Below, piece by piece: positions 48,200 through 57,273 of a DNA stretch of 64,000 nt. Under the pieces are notes generated by a model. It did no database searches, was not told the origin of the DNA, and saw only the letters and a list, made by a program, of their open reading frames with translations. The position numbers and the translations under genes are program-made. The DNA comes from Conyzicola nivalis (GTDB taxonomy: Bacteria; Actinomycetota; Actinomycetes; Actinomycetales; Microbacteriaceae), in assembly GCF_014639655.1 (NCBI RefSeq), contig NZ_BMGB01000001.1, forward strand, positions 1,876,882-1,940,881, in the 5' to 3' direction. The first letter of the stretch is position 1. Every line of letters starts with the position of its first letter.

Positions 48200-49030
48200 A
48201 TGACGACGACACCACCCACTGCGCCAGAGACCGTTGTCGAACTGGCAGCGCTCACCAAACAGTTCGGTTCGACCACCGCGCTCGACGGGGTATCCCTCAC
48301 CGTGCGCCGCGGCGAGATCGTCGTGCTCCTCGGACTCTCCGGATCGGGCAAGTCCACCCTCCTCCGCCACATCGACGCGCTCGAACTTCCCTCCAGCGGT
48401 TCGGTGAAGGTGCTCGGCGAATCCGTCTCGACCCTCGGCGGGCGGCGCCTGCGCACACTGCGCGGCAGCGTCGGGTTCATCTTCCAGCAGTTCGAACTGG
48501 TGCCGTCGCTGACCGTGCTCGAAAACGTGCTGACCGGCGCGCTCGCCACCCTGCGCGGCCCGCGCCTCGGCCTGTGGAGCTATCCCAAGTCGAAGAAGCT
48601 GCGCGCGCTGCAGCACCTCGACCGGGTCGGTCTGCTCGACCGCGCCTACCAGAGGGCCGACACGCTTTCCGGCGGTCAGCAGCAGCGCGTCGCGATCGCG
48701 CGTGCGCTCATGCAGAACCCCAGCATCCTGCTCGCCGACGAGCCCGTCGCCTCGCTCGACCCGGAGTCGAGCGACCAGGTGATGGCGCTGATCCGCGAGA
48801 TCGCCGCGGAAGAGGGCCTCACCGTTCTCTGCAGCCTGCACCAGGTCGACCTCGCGATCGCGTGGGCCGACCGCATCGTCGGTCTCCGGCACGGCTCCGT
48901 CGTACTCGACCTGCCGGCAGCGGGACTGTCGAAGGCCGAGGTCATGGAGATCTACGGTCGTGTCGCGACGACGACCTCCGAGCTGCACGCCGTGCAGAAC
49001 GAGCTGATGTCTCCCGAGGCCGCGCTGTGA
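48200..49030 (+). CDS. phnC: Phosphonate ABC transporter ATP-binding protein
   Basis: A 276-residue ATPase. Walker A GLSGSGKST, Q-loop FQQFELVPSLTVLENV, signature LSGGQQQRVAIARAL, Walker B ILLADEPVASLDPES and switch His in SLHQVDLA. The loop LATLRGPRLGLWSYPK is typical of PhnC. GTGA overlaps phnE. Confidence 0.92.
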   Translation: MTTTPPTAPETVVELAALTKQFGSTTALDGVSLTVRRGEIVVLLGLSGSGKSTLLRHIDALELPSSGSVKVLGESVSTLGGRRLRTLRGSVGFIFQQFELVPSLTVLENVLTGALATLRGPRLGLWSYPKSKKLRALQHLDRVGLLDRAYQRADTLSGGQQQRVAIARALMQNPSILLADEPVASLDPESSDQVMALIREIAAEEGLTVLCSLHQVDLAIAWADRIVGLRHGSVVLDLPAAGLSKAEVMEIYGRVATTTSELHAVQNELMSPEAAL

Positions 49031-50754
49031 CGACCACCCTCCCGCCGCGCACAACGGCACGCCCGCGCGAAGCGGACGTCGCCGAACGGGCTCCCCGCCC
49101 CCGCCGGTCGCCCGAGCGCATCGCCGCGACACTCACACTCGGTGCGATCGTGGTGCTGGCCATCGGCGCCCTGGTCGAGATCGACATCTCCCTGCCGCGG
49201 ATGGTCGAGAGCTGGTCGAACGCCGAGCGGTTCTTCGTGCGGGTCGGCGCCATCACCTTCCCCGAACCGGCCGAACTGGTCGCGCTCACCGCGCAGACCC
49301 TCGGCCTGGTGCTCACCGGCACCCTGCTCGCCGCCGTGCTGTCGGTCCCGCTCGCCTACCTCGCCGCCGCCAACACCTCGCCCGGCAACGCGTGGCGCGG
49401 CCTCGCCCGCTTTCTCGGCGTGCTCGCGCGGGCCGTGCCCGACGTGGTGCTCGCCATGGTGTTCGTGCTGATGTTCTCGCTGGGCTCGCTGCCCGGCATC
49501 CTCGCCATCGGCATCCACTCGGTCGGCATGATCTCGAAGATGTTCGCCGACGCTATCGAACAGGTCGACGAGGGCCCCCGGCTCGCGATCCGTGCGGCCG
49601 GAGGCACGAAGCTCCAGGAGTTCACCTCCGGCGTGCTCCCCCAGGTGCTGCCGTCGTGGGTGGCCACCGTGCTGCACCGCAACGACATCAACCTGCGCGG
49701 CTCGGTCATCCTCGGTTACGTCGGCGTGGCCGGGCTCGGATTGGAGATGTCCTACGCGTTCAAGTCGCTCGACTACGGCCGCGGCCTCGGCATCGCGATC
49801 GTCATCTTCGCGCTCTGCGTCGCCATGGAGATCGTCTCGAGCTCGGTGCGCGCGGCCATGCTCGGCACCGCGAACACCGGGTCGGGCCCGTTCGACCGGC
49901 TCCTCCGTCGCATCCGCCCCACCCGTTCTCCGCGTCGACCCGCGACCATCACCGCGGCCACCCCGGAGTCTGCGCTGCGCCGCCCTTGGACCCCGTCCCG
50001 CCTGCGCAACACCGTCGCCGGGGCGATCGCCGCGATCGCCCTCGTCGCCGGCGTGCTCGTGAGCGACATCCGCTGGGCCGACTTCGCGACGTTCTGGGCG
50101 CGCATCCCCGACGTCGCCGTGCAGTTCTGGCCGCCCTCGTTCGGCAGCTACGACGTGGCCACCATGGTCGAGGCGATGCGCGAGACGGTGGTGATCGCCC
50201 TAGCCGCCGCGCTGCTGACCGTCGTGGTGTCGGTCGTCGTCGGCTCGCTCGCCGCCCGCAACGTGGCGCCGAACGGCACGACGCGTGGGGCCTTCCGACT
50301 GCTGCTCGTCACCGTGCGCGGCATCCCCGAACTGATTCTGGCGATCGTGCTGATCGTGATCAGCGGGCTCGGCACGCAGGCCGGCACGCTCGCCCTCGCG
50401 GTCGGCGGCATCGGACTGCTCGGCAAGCTGATCGCCGACTCGCTCGAGGAGGTCGACAGCGGACCGGAGCGCGCGCTGACCGCGACCGGCGCCAGCCGGC
50501 TCCAGGTCTACACGGGCGCGACCGTGCCGCAGTCGGCGCGCGCCATGCTCGGCCACACCTTCTATCTTCTCGACACGAACATCCGCGCGGCGACCCTGCT
50601 CGGCATCGTGGGCGGCGGCGGCATCGGGTACTACCTGCTCAACTCCAGCCAGGGCTCCAACTACGCCATGGTCACCGCGATCGTGCTGATGATCCTGGTC
50701 ACCGTGCTCATCGTCGAGGGACTCGCGATGTGGATGCGGCGGGTGTTCCGATGA
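49027..50754 (+). CDS. phnE: Double-length phosphonate ABC permease (PhnE-PhnE fusion)
   Basis: A 575-residue permease made of two PhnE-like halves (about 30-285 and 320-575), each with five to six membrane helices and an EAA-like loop: DAIEQVDEGPRLAIRAAGGTKLQEF in the first half and DSLEEVDSGPERALTATGASRLQVY in the second. Many bacteria encode these as separate PhnE1 and PhnE2; here they are joined by a ~35-residue Arg/Pro-rich linker. GTG at 49027 overlaps the phnC stop. Confidence 0.9.
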   Translation: MTTTLPPRTTARPREADVAERAPRPRRSPERIAATLTLGAIVVLAIGALVEIDISLPRMVESWSNAERFFVRVGAITFPEPAELVALTAQTLGLVLTGTLLAAVLSVPLAYLAAANTSPGNAWRGLARFLGVLARAVPDVVLAMVFVLMFSLGSLPGILAIGIHSVGMISKMFADAIEQVDEGPRLAIRAAGGTKLQEFTSGVLPQVLPSWVATVLHRNDINLRGSVILGYVGVAGLGLEMSYAFKSLDYGRGLGIAIVIFALCVAMEIVSSSVRAAMLGTANTGSGPFDRLLRRIRPTRSPRRPATITAATPESALRRPWTPSRLRNTVAGAIAAIALVAGVLVSDIRWADFATFWARIPDVAVQFWPPSFGSYDVATMVEAMRETVVIALAAALLTVVVSVVVGSLAARNVAPNGTTRGAFRLLLVTVRGIPELILAIVLIVISGLGTQAGTLALAVGGIGLLGKLIADSLEEVDSGPERALTATGASRLQVYTGATVPQSARAMLGHTFYLLDTNIRAATLLGIVGGGGIGYYLLNSSQGSNYAMVTAIVLMILVTVLIVEGLAMWMRRVFR

Positions 50755-51899
50755 GGGACACCTTCGATCTGGCCGTCGTCGGTTCCGGCATCGTCGGGCT
50801 CGGCGCCGCCTACGCAGCCGTGCAGCGCGGACTGCGCGTCGTGGTCATCGACCGCACGGCCGAACCGGTCGGCTCGACGGTGCGCAACTTCGGGCACCTC
50901 TGCTTCACCCCGCAGTCGGGCGATGCACTGCGGTACGGACGCGCTTCGCGAGAGATCTGGATGCGCCTCGCGCGCGACGCCGGATTCTGGCTCCGCGAAT
51001 CCGGCACCCACGTTGTCGCCCGGCACCGCGACGAGCTCGCGCTGCTCGAGGCCGCGGGCGAGCGTCTCGACGGAGGCTTCGGCGACGGACCGTCGCTGCG
51101 CCTGCTCGACGCCGCCCAGGTCACCGCCGCCGTGCCGGTGGACCGGCGCCAGGTCGCCGGGGGCGCCCTTCTCCCCTACGATCTGCAGACCGATCCGCGG
51201 TCGGCCGCACCCGCGATCATCCGGCACCTTGTCTCTCTCGGCGTCGAATTCCGCATGCGCACCTCCGTCGGCCGGGTCACGACGGGAACCGTCGAGACCA
51301 GCAGGGGCACCGTGTTCGCCGACACGGTCGTGGTGGCCGTCAACCACGACGTCGACCAGCTCCTTCCCGACCTGGCCGAGCAGCACGCCGTCGTGCGCTG
51401 TTCCCTCGACATGCTGCGCGTCGGCATCCCGCTCGCCCGGCCGCTCGCGTCACCGCTCCTCACCGGGTGGTCCCTCATCCGCTACAGCGCGTTCGCGACA
51501 CTGCCGGAGGCCGGGGCGGTGCGCGAACGTCTGCACACCGAGCGCCCGGAGCTCGCCGCCATCGACCTCAACCAGATGTACACCCAGCTTCCCGACGGCA
51601 GCGTCATCGTCGGCGACTCTCACCACAAGGCGGTGACCCCCTCGCCGTTCCAGAGCGAGGCGACCGCCGACCTCCTGCTGCACGAGACGTCCGTGCTCTT
51701 CGGCGCGCAGGCACGGGTGCTCGAGCGGTGGCAGGGCGTGTACGCCAGCGCACCCGAAGAGTTTCTCGTAGCCGAACCGCAGCCGGGGGTGCTCGCTCTG
51801 GCGGCCACGACGGGAATCGGCATGACCACCGGCCTCGGTCTCGCCGAGACCGTTCTCTCCGAGCGCTTCGGCGCTCTCCACTCGACGAAAGGCGCCTGA
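50751..51899 (+). CDS. FAD-dependent oxidoreductase, phosphonate-associated (HpnW/TIGR03364 type)
   Basis: A 382-residue DAO-fold flavoprotein with the FAD motif VGSGIVGLGAAYAAVQRGLRV and a C-terminal TTGIGMTTGLGLAE FAD contact. Its place between phnE and a phosphonatase-like gene, and features such as STVRNFGHLCF, fit the TIGRFAM family HpnW, proposed from gene context to act on aminophosphonates. It may oxidise an amino- or N-alkyl-aminophosphonate to an aldehyde. ATGA overlap with phnE. Confidence 0.78.
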   Translation: MRDTFDLAVVGSGIVGLGAAYAAVQRGLRVVVIDRTAEPVGSTVRNFGHLCFTPQSGDALRYGRASREIWMRLARDAGFWLRESGTHVVARHRDELALLEAAGERLDGGFGDGPSLRLLDAAQVTAAVPVDRRQVAGGALLPYDLQTDPRSAAPAIIRHLVSLGVEFRMRTSVGRVTTGTVETSRGTVFADTVVVAVNHDVDQLLPDLAEQHAVVRCSLDMLRVGIPLARPLASPLLTGWSLIRYSAFATLPEAGAVRERLHTERPELAAIDLNQMYTQLPDGSVIVGDSHHKAVTPSPFQSEATADLLLHETSVLFGAQARVLERWQGVYASAPEEFLVAEPQPGVLALAATTGIGMTTGLGLAETVLSERFGALHSTKGA

Positions 51900-52606
51900 T
51901 GACGCACTCCACCCCCACCGGTTCCCGCTCCGCCCTCGACGGCATCGAGCTCGTCGTCTTCGACATGGCGGGAACCACCGTCAGCGACGACGGCGTCGTC
52001 GAGGCCGCGTTCCAGCGCGCCGCCGAACGCACCGGCGTGGTCGCGACGCTCACGCCCGACGAGGCGCTCGCCTACGTGCGCACGACCATGGGCATGTCGA
52101 AGATCGACGTCTTCACCCGCCTCGCCGACGGTGACGTCGAGGCCGCGACCCGCGCGACCGCCGCGTTCGAGACGGCCTACGCCGAACTGATCGAGGAGAC
52201 GGGGGCGGCCGAGATCCCCGGCGCAGAGGCGCTCATCCGCAGCCTGCTCGACGGCGGCGTGAAGGTGGCCCTGACCACCGGTTTCGCGCCCGTGACCCGC
52301 GACGCGATCCTGCGCTCGCTCGGCTGGCTCGACCTGGTCGACGTCGCCCTGTCTCCGGTCGACGCCGGTCGTGGCCGCCCCGCTCCCGACCTCGTGCTCG
52401 CCGCCGCGCTGCGCTCGGGCGTGAGCGCGATGAGCGCCGTTGCCGTCGTGGGTGACACGGCAAGCGACATCCGCTCGGGCCTGTCTGCCGCAGCCGGCCT
52501 CGTCGTCGGAGTGCTCAGCGGTTCGCACGACGAGGCGACGCTCGACGAGGCGGGCGCCCACGCGGTCATCCGCGACGTGACGCTCCTGCCCTCGCTCACC
52601 CGATGA
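51899..52606 (+). CDS. Phosphonatase-like HAD hydrolase (PhnX-like, TIGR03351 type)
   Basis: A 235-residue HAD-superfamily enzyme. Motif I is VFDMAGTTVSDD, motif II TTGF, and motif IV VVGDTASDIRSG. The cap carries MGMSKID with Lys68 where phosphonoacetaldehyde hydrolase has its Schiff-base lysine. It could therefore cut the C-P bond of phosphonoacetaldehyde or a close analogue and release phosphate. It overlaps its neighbours by 1 and 4 nt. Confidence 0.78.
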   Translation: MTHSTPTGSRSALDGIELVVFDMAGTTVSDDGVVEAAFQRAAERTGVVATLTPDEALAYVRTTMGMSKIDVFTRLADGDVEAATRATAAFETAYAELIEETGAAEIPGAEALIRSLLDGGVKVALTTGFAPVTRDAILRSLGWLDLVDVALSPVDAGRGRPAPDLVLAAALRSGVSAMSAVAVVGDTASDIRSGLSAAAGLVVGVLSGSHDEATLDEAGAHAVIRDVTLLPSLTR

Positions 52607-53742
52607 CCGTCGAGACGGTCGCGGTCCCCCGTCGCATCCCCCTCGAGCCGGCGGCGTCGGCGATGGTCTGGGTCGCACCCGACCGGCCGCACGAGCTGGC
52701 GGCGTTCGTCGGCGTCGAGCTCGGCGGGTCGGAGCTGCTGGTCGAGGTCGAGCTGGCGACCATCTGCGGGTCCGACGTGCACACCGCGCACGGCGACCGC
52801 ACCGCGCCCGCGCCCCTGATCCTGGGGCACGAGCAGGTCGGCCGGGTCATCGCGCTCGGCAGCGGCGAACCGTGCGCCGTCGACGGCTCGCCGATCGCCG
52901 TGGGCGACCGGGTCGTCTGGTCGATCGCGGCGAGCTGCGGCGCGTGCGACCGGTGCGAGTCGGGCCTGACCCAGAAGTGCCGCGCCCTGCGCAAGTACGG
53001 GCACGAACGAATCGGCAACCGGTGGGCGCTCTCCGGCGGATTCGCGACGCACACCCACCTGCTCGCCGGCACGCCGATCGTGCGCGTGCCCGACTCCGTG
53101 CCCGCCGAGGTACTCGCGCCCGTCTCGTGCGGGACGGCCACCGCCTGGGCGGCGCTCGACGCGGTCGCCCGCACCGTCACGCTTCCCGGTGCCACCGTGC
53201 TCGTCAGCGGCGCCGGCCTGATCGGCCTCACCGCGACGGCACTCGCGACCGACCGCGGCGCGCGGGTCGTCGTCGCCGACCCCGATCCCGCCCGCCGCAG
53301 CCTCGCGCTGCGTTTCGGCGCCGTCGCCAGCTACGATCCTGCCGCGAGCGAGCACGACATCGCCCAGTCTCTCGAGGCGGCGGGAGCGGGCGGCGGGTTC
53401 GACGCCGTCGTCGAGGCGTCCGGATCGAGCGCCGCGGTACTCGGCGCGTTCGCCTCGGCGACGGTCGGCGGTGCGATCGTGCTCGTCGGCAGTGTCTCCC
53501 CCACGGAACCGGTGCCGGTCGACCCCGAGCGGATCGTGCGTCACCTGCTCACCGTGACCGGCGTGCACAACTACACGGCAGAACACCTGCGCGCCGCGGC
53601 GGAGTTCATGGTGCAGCAGTGGCGCAGCCGGCCGTTCCGGGAACTCGTGGGCGCGACGGTCGCGCTGCGCGACCTCGACGCCGGCATCGGCATGGCCGGC
53701 TCCGGCGGCCCCGTGCGGGTCGCGGTCGATCCTCGCAGGTGA
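52603..53742 (+). CDS. Zinc-dependent alcohol dehydrogenase, phosphonate-associated (HpnZ/TIGR03366 type)
   Basis: A 379-residue medium-chain dehydrogenase. Catalytic zinc residues are in ICGSDVHTAHG and LGHEQVGRV, the structural zinc Cys4 is SCGACDRCESGLTQKC, and the NAD motif is VSGAGLIGLTA. Its fixed place after the PhnX-like gene matches the TIGRFAM HpnZ family. It may oxidise a hydroxyphosphonate to the aldehyde used by the HAD enzyme. ATG 52603 overlaps the HAD stop. Confidence 0.78.
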   Translation: MTVETVAVPRRIPLEPAASAMVWVAPDRPHELAAFVGVELGGSELLVEVELATICGSDVHTAHGDRTAPAPLILGHEQVGRVIALGSGEPCAVDGSPIAVGDRVVWSIAASCGACDRCESGLTQKCRALRKYGHERIGNRWALSGGFATHTHLLAGTPIVRVPDSVPAEVLAPVSCGTATAWAALDAVARTVTLPGATVLVSGAGLIGLTATALATDRGARVVVADPDPARRSLALRFGAVASYDPAASEHDIAQSLEAAGAGGGFDAVVEASGSSAAVLGAFASATVGGAIVLVGSVSPTEPVPVDPERIVRHLLTVTGVHNYTAEHLRAAAEFMVQQWRSRPFRELVGATVALRDLDAGIGMAGSGGPVRVAVDPRR

Positions 53743-53745
53743 CCC

Positions 53746-53961
53746 TCAGGCCGGCTGGTCCTCGCCGGTCTTGAAACCCACGAGTTTGTGTGTACCGTCG
53801 CAGAACGGCTTGATCGCAGACACTCCGCACCGGCAGAGGGCCACGGTCTTCCGTCCCGGCGGCACCGGAACCCCGTCGGCGTCGAGAATCTCGAAGTCGC
53901 CCCGCACGATCAGCGGCCCGTTTTCGTAGGGCGTGATGGTGACCCGCTCGTCGCTATGCAC
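53746..53961 (-). CDS. CDGSH iron-sulphur domain protein
   Basis: A 71-residue protein with the [2Fe-2S] motif ALCRCGVSAIKPFCDGTHK (three Cys and one His ligand). CDGSH proteins transfer clusters or sense redox state. The gene overlaps the upstream di-iron gene by 8 nt. The start GTG 53961 lacks a clear ribosome-binding site and is likely to be translationally coupled. Confidence 0.87.
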   Translation of the reverse strand: MHSDERVTITPYENGPLIVRGDFEILDADGVPVPPGRKTVALCRCGVSAIKPFCDGTHKLVGFKTGEDQPA

Positions 53962-55036
53962 GGTCTGCCCCCACGGCGGTCCCCGTCGAGCGCAGCGACG
54001 TCACGCCGTCGGTCCAGGATTCGAGAATGTGAGCGGATGCCCACCCGTCGACGAGCAGGCAGGCGCCCGCCCCGAAGAGGATGTCTTCCATGAGTGCGGG
54101 CTCGTCTTCGGCGAGCGCACCGGCGAGGTCGTTGGCGGCGATCTGCTCGTGTACCGCGTCGGCCGCGACGTGCTCGTCGAAGTAGGCCGTCACCCCGGAG
54201 TCGTAGCCGAGTCGACGGAAACCGTTGCCGTACATGAGGTTCGGGATCGACGAGGTCATCTCGAACGCGGCCAGGTGGCCGACGATGGCCCCGCGCAGGC
54301 GCCGGTTCAGGCCGAACAACGACATCGTGTTGAGCGACGCGAGCGTGATGGCGGGCACCCGGTCGAGGTAGTGCGCGTAGTCGGTGTCGAGTCCCACGCC
54401 CCGCATCGTCTCGGCGTAGATCGCGGAGTGCATCCGGGCGGGTCGGCCGCCACCGTACTCGTCGGCCTGGATCTCGACCAGTGCAGCCTTGCTACGGCCG
54501 GTCAGGCGCGGGATCGCCCACGAGTGCGGGTCGGCCTCGCGCAGCGTGTAGATCGACCGCTGGATCAGAAACTCCCGAGCCTGTTCTTTGGTGGCCTTCT
54601 TCGCCAGAAAGCGCGACAGGCTCGGTCCGCCCTCCGCCGACGTGAGTTCGGAGAGGACGCGCGCTACGGCCGCCCGCGTCGGCGCGGGGAGTTCGGGGAT
54701 GCCGACGGCTTCGCGCAGTTCCCGCTCGAACCCGCGCTCGAGTTCGCCGCGCACCCGCACGAGTCCGGGCTGCCATTCCCAGGCGTCGGAGACACCGGGG
54801 AGGGAACCGTAGTGGAGGCCGTAGAGCATAAACAGCGCGAGCTGGAGGTCCTCGTCGCGCATGAACGACACGGTGGAGCCGGCGGCCGACCGCGCGATCT
54901 CGAGCAGCGGCCCGAAATCGTCGGATTCGGTCGGTTCGGTGCCGAGCACCTCGAGGAGAGCGGCACTGAGGGGGCCGCGGGCGGAGAACGGGATGGAGTC
55001 GGTGCGGTGATCGGCGACGCCGGTGGAATTGATCAT
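53954..55036 (-). CDS. Haem-oxygenase-like di-iron enzyme family protein
   Basis: A 360-residue protein of the iron-containing redox enzyme (HDO-like) family. Candidate iron ligands are the glutamates and histidines in DPHSWAIP, EIQADEYGGGRPARMHSAIY and YFDEHVAADAVHEQIA. Known family members include oxygenases acting on amino or fatty acids (UndA, SznF central domain), but no substrate can be inferred. It is paired with the CDGSH protein, which may be its electron donor. Confidence 0.77.
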   Translation of the reverse strand: MINSTGVADHRTDSIPFSARGPLSAALLEVLGTEPTESDDFGPLLEIARSAAGSTVSFMRDEDLQLALFMLYGLHYGSLPGVSDAWEWQPGLVRVRGELERGFERELREAVGIPELPAPTRAAVARVLSELTSAEGGPSLSRFLAKKATKEQAREFLIQRSIYTLREADPHSWAIPRLTGRSKAALVEIQADEYGGGRPARMHSAIYAETMRGVGLDTDYAHYLDRVPAITLASLNTMSLFGLNRRLRGAIVGHLAAFEMTSSIPNLMYGNGFRRLGYDSGVTAYFDEHVAADAVHEQIAANDLAGALAEDEPALMEDILFGAGACLLVDGWASAHILESWTDGVTSLRSTGTAVGADRA

Positions 55037-55181
55037 TACTTAATCTTCGCGGCAGCCGAGCCGACCTTCGAGGCCTTGCGCAAGCGAGCGCCGCATGCGT
55101 GTCAAGCCGGTGCGTTCACCGAGGTGTCTGCCTACCGTGAAAGGCGCGCCACACGGATGCGACGGATCGACCGGAGGAACC

Positions 55182-55646
55182 ATGCCCACCGATGAGCAGT
55201 ATCAGAACCGGCGGCGCAATCTCCTCTCCGGAATCGTGGTGGGTGTCGGGGTGGCCGGCTTCGTCGACGAGGTCGTCTTCCATCAGCTGCTGCACTGGCA
55301 CCATTTCTACGACAGGTCCACGCCCGACATCGGCCTGGTCTCCGACGGCATCTTCCACGCCGTCAGCTGGTTCGCCACTGTCGGCGGCATGTTCTTGCTC
55401 GCGGACCTCTATCGCCGACGCGGAGTCTGGTGGACGCGTTGGACGGCCGGCCTGCTGTTGGGAGCCGGAGCCTTCCAACTGTTCGACGGCACGGTACAAC
55501 ACAAGCTTTTCGGGCTCCACCAGATCCGGTACGAGGTCGACCTGCTCCCCTACGACGTCGCCTGGAACGTCGCCGCCGCTGCCCTGATCGTGGTCGCGGT
55601 CGTTCTCCTGCTGCGCACCCACCGTGCTTCCGCGAGCAGAAAGTGA
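55182..55646 (+). CDS. DUF2243 membrane protein
   Basis: A 154-residue protein with four hydrophobic segments and conserved histidines (FVDEVVFHQLLHWHHFYD in helix 1-2, FDGTVQHKLFGLHQIRY later), the DUF2243 pattern. The histidines on membrane faces suggest a metal or haem role. GGAGGAACC precedes the ATG at 55182, and GTGA overlap joins it to the CtaG-like gene. Confidence 0.83.
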   Translation: MPTDEQYQNRRRNLLSGIVVGVGVAGFVDEVVFHQLLHWHHFYDRSTPDIGLVSDGIFHAVSWFATVGGMFLLADLYRRRGVWWTRWTAGLLLGAGAFQLFDGTVQHKLFGLHQIRYEVDLLPYDVAWNVAAAALIVVAVVLLLRTHRASASRK

Positions 55647-56455
55647 CGGGCATGCACCCGCACGAAGCGGCGCCCGGCGGCAGCCTGGTCGTCGTCATCG
55701 CGATGCTGGCGGCCGTCGCCGTCTACGTCGGCCCCGCGGTCGCGAACCGCAGACAGCGACCGTGGCCCGCGTACCGGTCGGTGCTGTGGTCGGCGGGTAT
55801 TGCCTGCCTCGGCATCGCCGCCGCTCCGGGGCTGACCGGCCAGGTCACGTCGTTCGTCGGCCACACCGTCGACCACATCCTCGTCGGCATGCTCGCACCG
55901 CTGCTGATCGCCCTCTCGGCGCCCGTCACGCTGGCGCTCCGCACCCTCGACCCGGTACCGGCGCGCAGGATCAGCCGTCTCCTCGGTCGCCGGGCCGTGC
56001 GTTTCGTCACCCACCCGATCACCGCCCTGGTGCTCTACGCCGGCGGCATGTGGGCGCTCTACACGACCGACATCTTCCGCAGCATGCACGAGAACACCCT
56101 GCTCGCCGCCCTGGTCCACGTGCACTTCTTCTTCGCCGGCTATCTGTTCACCGCTGCCGTGGCGGCCGTCGACCCGACGCCGCACCGCCATCGGCACGCG
56201 TACCGTGCCGTCGTGCTCGCGGCCGCCCTGGCCGCGCACGGCATCCTGGCGAAGTTCCTGTTCGCGCATCCGCCCGCCGGGGTCTCCGGATCGAGCGCGG
56301 AGGCCGGCTCGATGCTGATGTACTACGCGGGCGACGCTATCGACGCCGTCTTGATCGTGGTCGTCTGCGGCCAGTGGTTTCGCGCCACCCGCCCCCGTGC
56401 CGCGGCTACCCCGCGGCGACCCCTCATTCGATTCCCCCAGCCTTCCGACCGATGA
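55643..56455 (+). CDS. Cytochrome c oxidase assembly protein, CtaG (caa3) family
   Basis: A 270-residue protein with seven membrane helices and conserved histidines (VGHTVDHILVGML, LVHVHFFFAGYLF, HRHRHAYR). The caa3_CtaG family helps insert copper or assemble haem-copper oxidase. The pairing with DUF2243 is common in actinobacteria. I take GTG 55643, which shares GTGA with the previous gene; ATG 55652 is the alternative. Confidence 0.83.
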   Translation: MTGMHPHEAAPGGSLVVVIAMLAAVAVYVGPAVANRRQRPWPAYRSVLWSAGIACLGIAAAPGLTGQVTSFVGHTVDHILVGMLAPLLIALSAPVTLALRTLDPVPARRISRLLGRRAVRFVTHPITALVLYAGGMWALYTTDIFRSMHENTLLAALVHVHFFFAGYLFTAAVAAVDPTPHRHRHAYRAVVLAAALAAHGILAKFLFAHPPAGVSGSSAEAGSMLMYYAGDAIDAVLIVVVCGQWFRATRPRAAATPRRPLIRFPQPSDR

Positions 56456-56466
56456 AGAGGACAGCG

Positions 56467-57249
56467 ATGACCACCGAGACGCATTCCCCGACCGAAGCCG
56501 CAACGCGGTTCACACGAAACGTCGTCCCGGGGATCCACCGGCTCCAGCACGCCTACGTGAACTGCTACCTCGTCGCCGACGACGACGGGGTGACCGTCGT
56601 CGACACCGCTTTCCCTGCGACCTGGAAATTCGTACTGCGAGCGCTCGCCGCCATCGGCCGCGAGCCGTCGGATGTGCGGGCGATCGTTCTCACCCACGCG
56701 CACTTCGACCACCTCGGCTTCGCCGCCCGCGCGCAGGCCGAGTGGTCGGTTCCGGTTCTGGCGCATCCGCTCGAAACGTATCTCGCGGGCCATCCGTATC
56801 GCTACGCCCACGAGCGGTCGCGGTTGCTCTACCCGGTGCGCTACCCTGCCGCCATTCCGGTGCTCGGACGCATGGCGGCGGCGGGCGCGCTGAACGTGCG
56901 CGGCATCTCGGGCCTCGAGCATTTCCAGCCGGGCGACGTGCTGCCCGTCCCGGGCGGACCGCGGGTGGTCTTCACTCCCGGGCACACGTTCGGCCATTCG
57001 GCGCTGCATTTCCCGGCTCACGAAGCGGTGCTGACCGGAGACGCGTTGGTGACCTTCGACCCGTACACCGGCAGAGCCGGCCCGCAGATCGTCTCGGGTG
57101 CGGCCACGGCCGACAGCGGTCAGGCGCTGCTGACCCTCTCGGCGCTCGAGGCCACCGGTGCCACGACCGTGCTTCCCGGACACGGGCAGCCGTGGCGGAA
57201 CGGCATCCGCGAGGCCGTGCGGCAGGCCCGCGCGGCCGGTCCCTCCTAG
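56467..57249 (+). CDS. Metallo-beta-lactamase-fold hydrolase
   Basis: A 260-residue MBL-fold protein with zinc ligands in LTHAHFDHLGFA, the later FTPGHTFGHS, LTGDAL and a C-terminal LPGHGQPW. Family members include glyoxalase II-like thioester hydrolases and lactonases; the substrate is unknown. ATG 56467 follows AGAGGA; an in-frame ATG at 56452 overlaps the ctaG-like stop. The gene ends 25 nt before a strong terminator. Confidence 0.8.
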   Translation: MTTETHSPTEAATRFTRNVVPGIHRLQHAYVNCYLVADDDGVTVVDTAFPATWKFVLRALAAIGREPSDVRAIVLTHAHFDHLGFAARAQAEWSVPVLAHPLETYLAGHPYRYAHERSRLLYPVRYPAAIPVLGRMAAAGALNVRGISGLEHFQPGDVLPVPGGPRVVFTPGHTFGHSALHFPAHEAVLTGDALVTFDPYTGRAGPQIVSGAATADSGQALLTLSALEATGATTVLPGHGQPWRNGIREAVRQARAAGPS

Positions 57250-57273
57250 TGCCGTCGCGCCGGTAGATAACAA

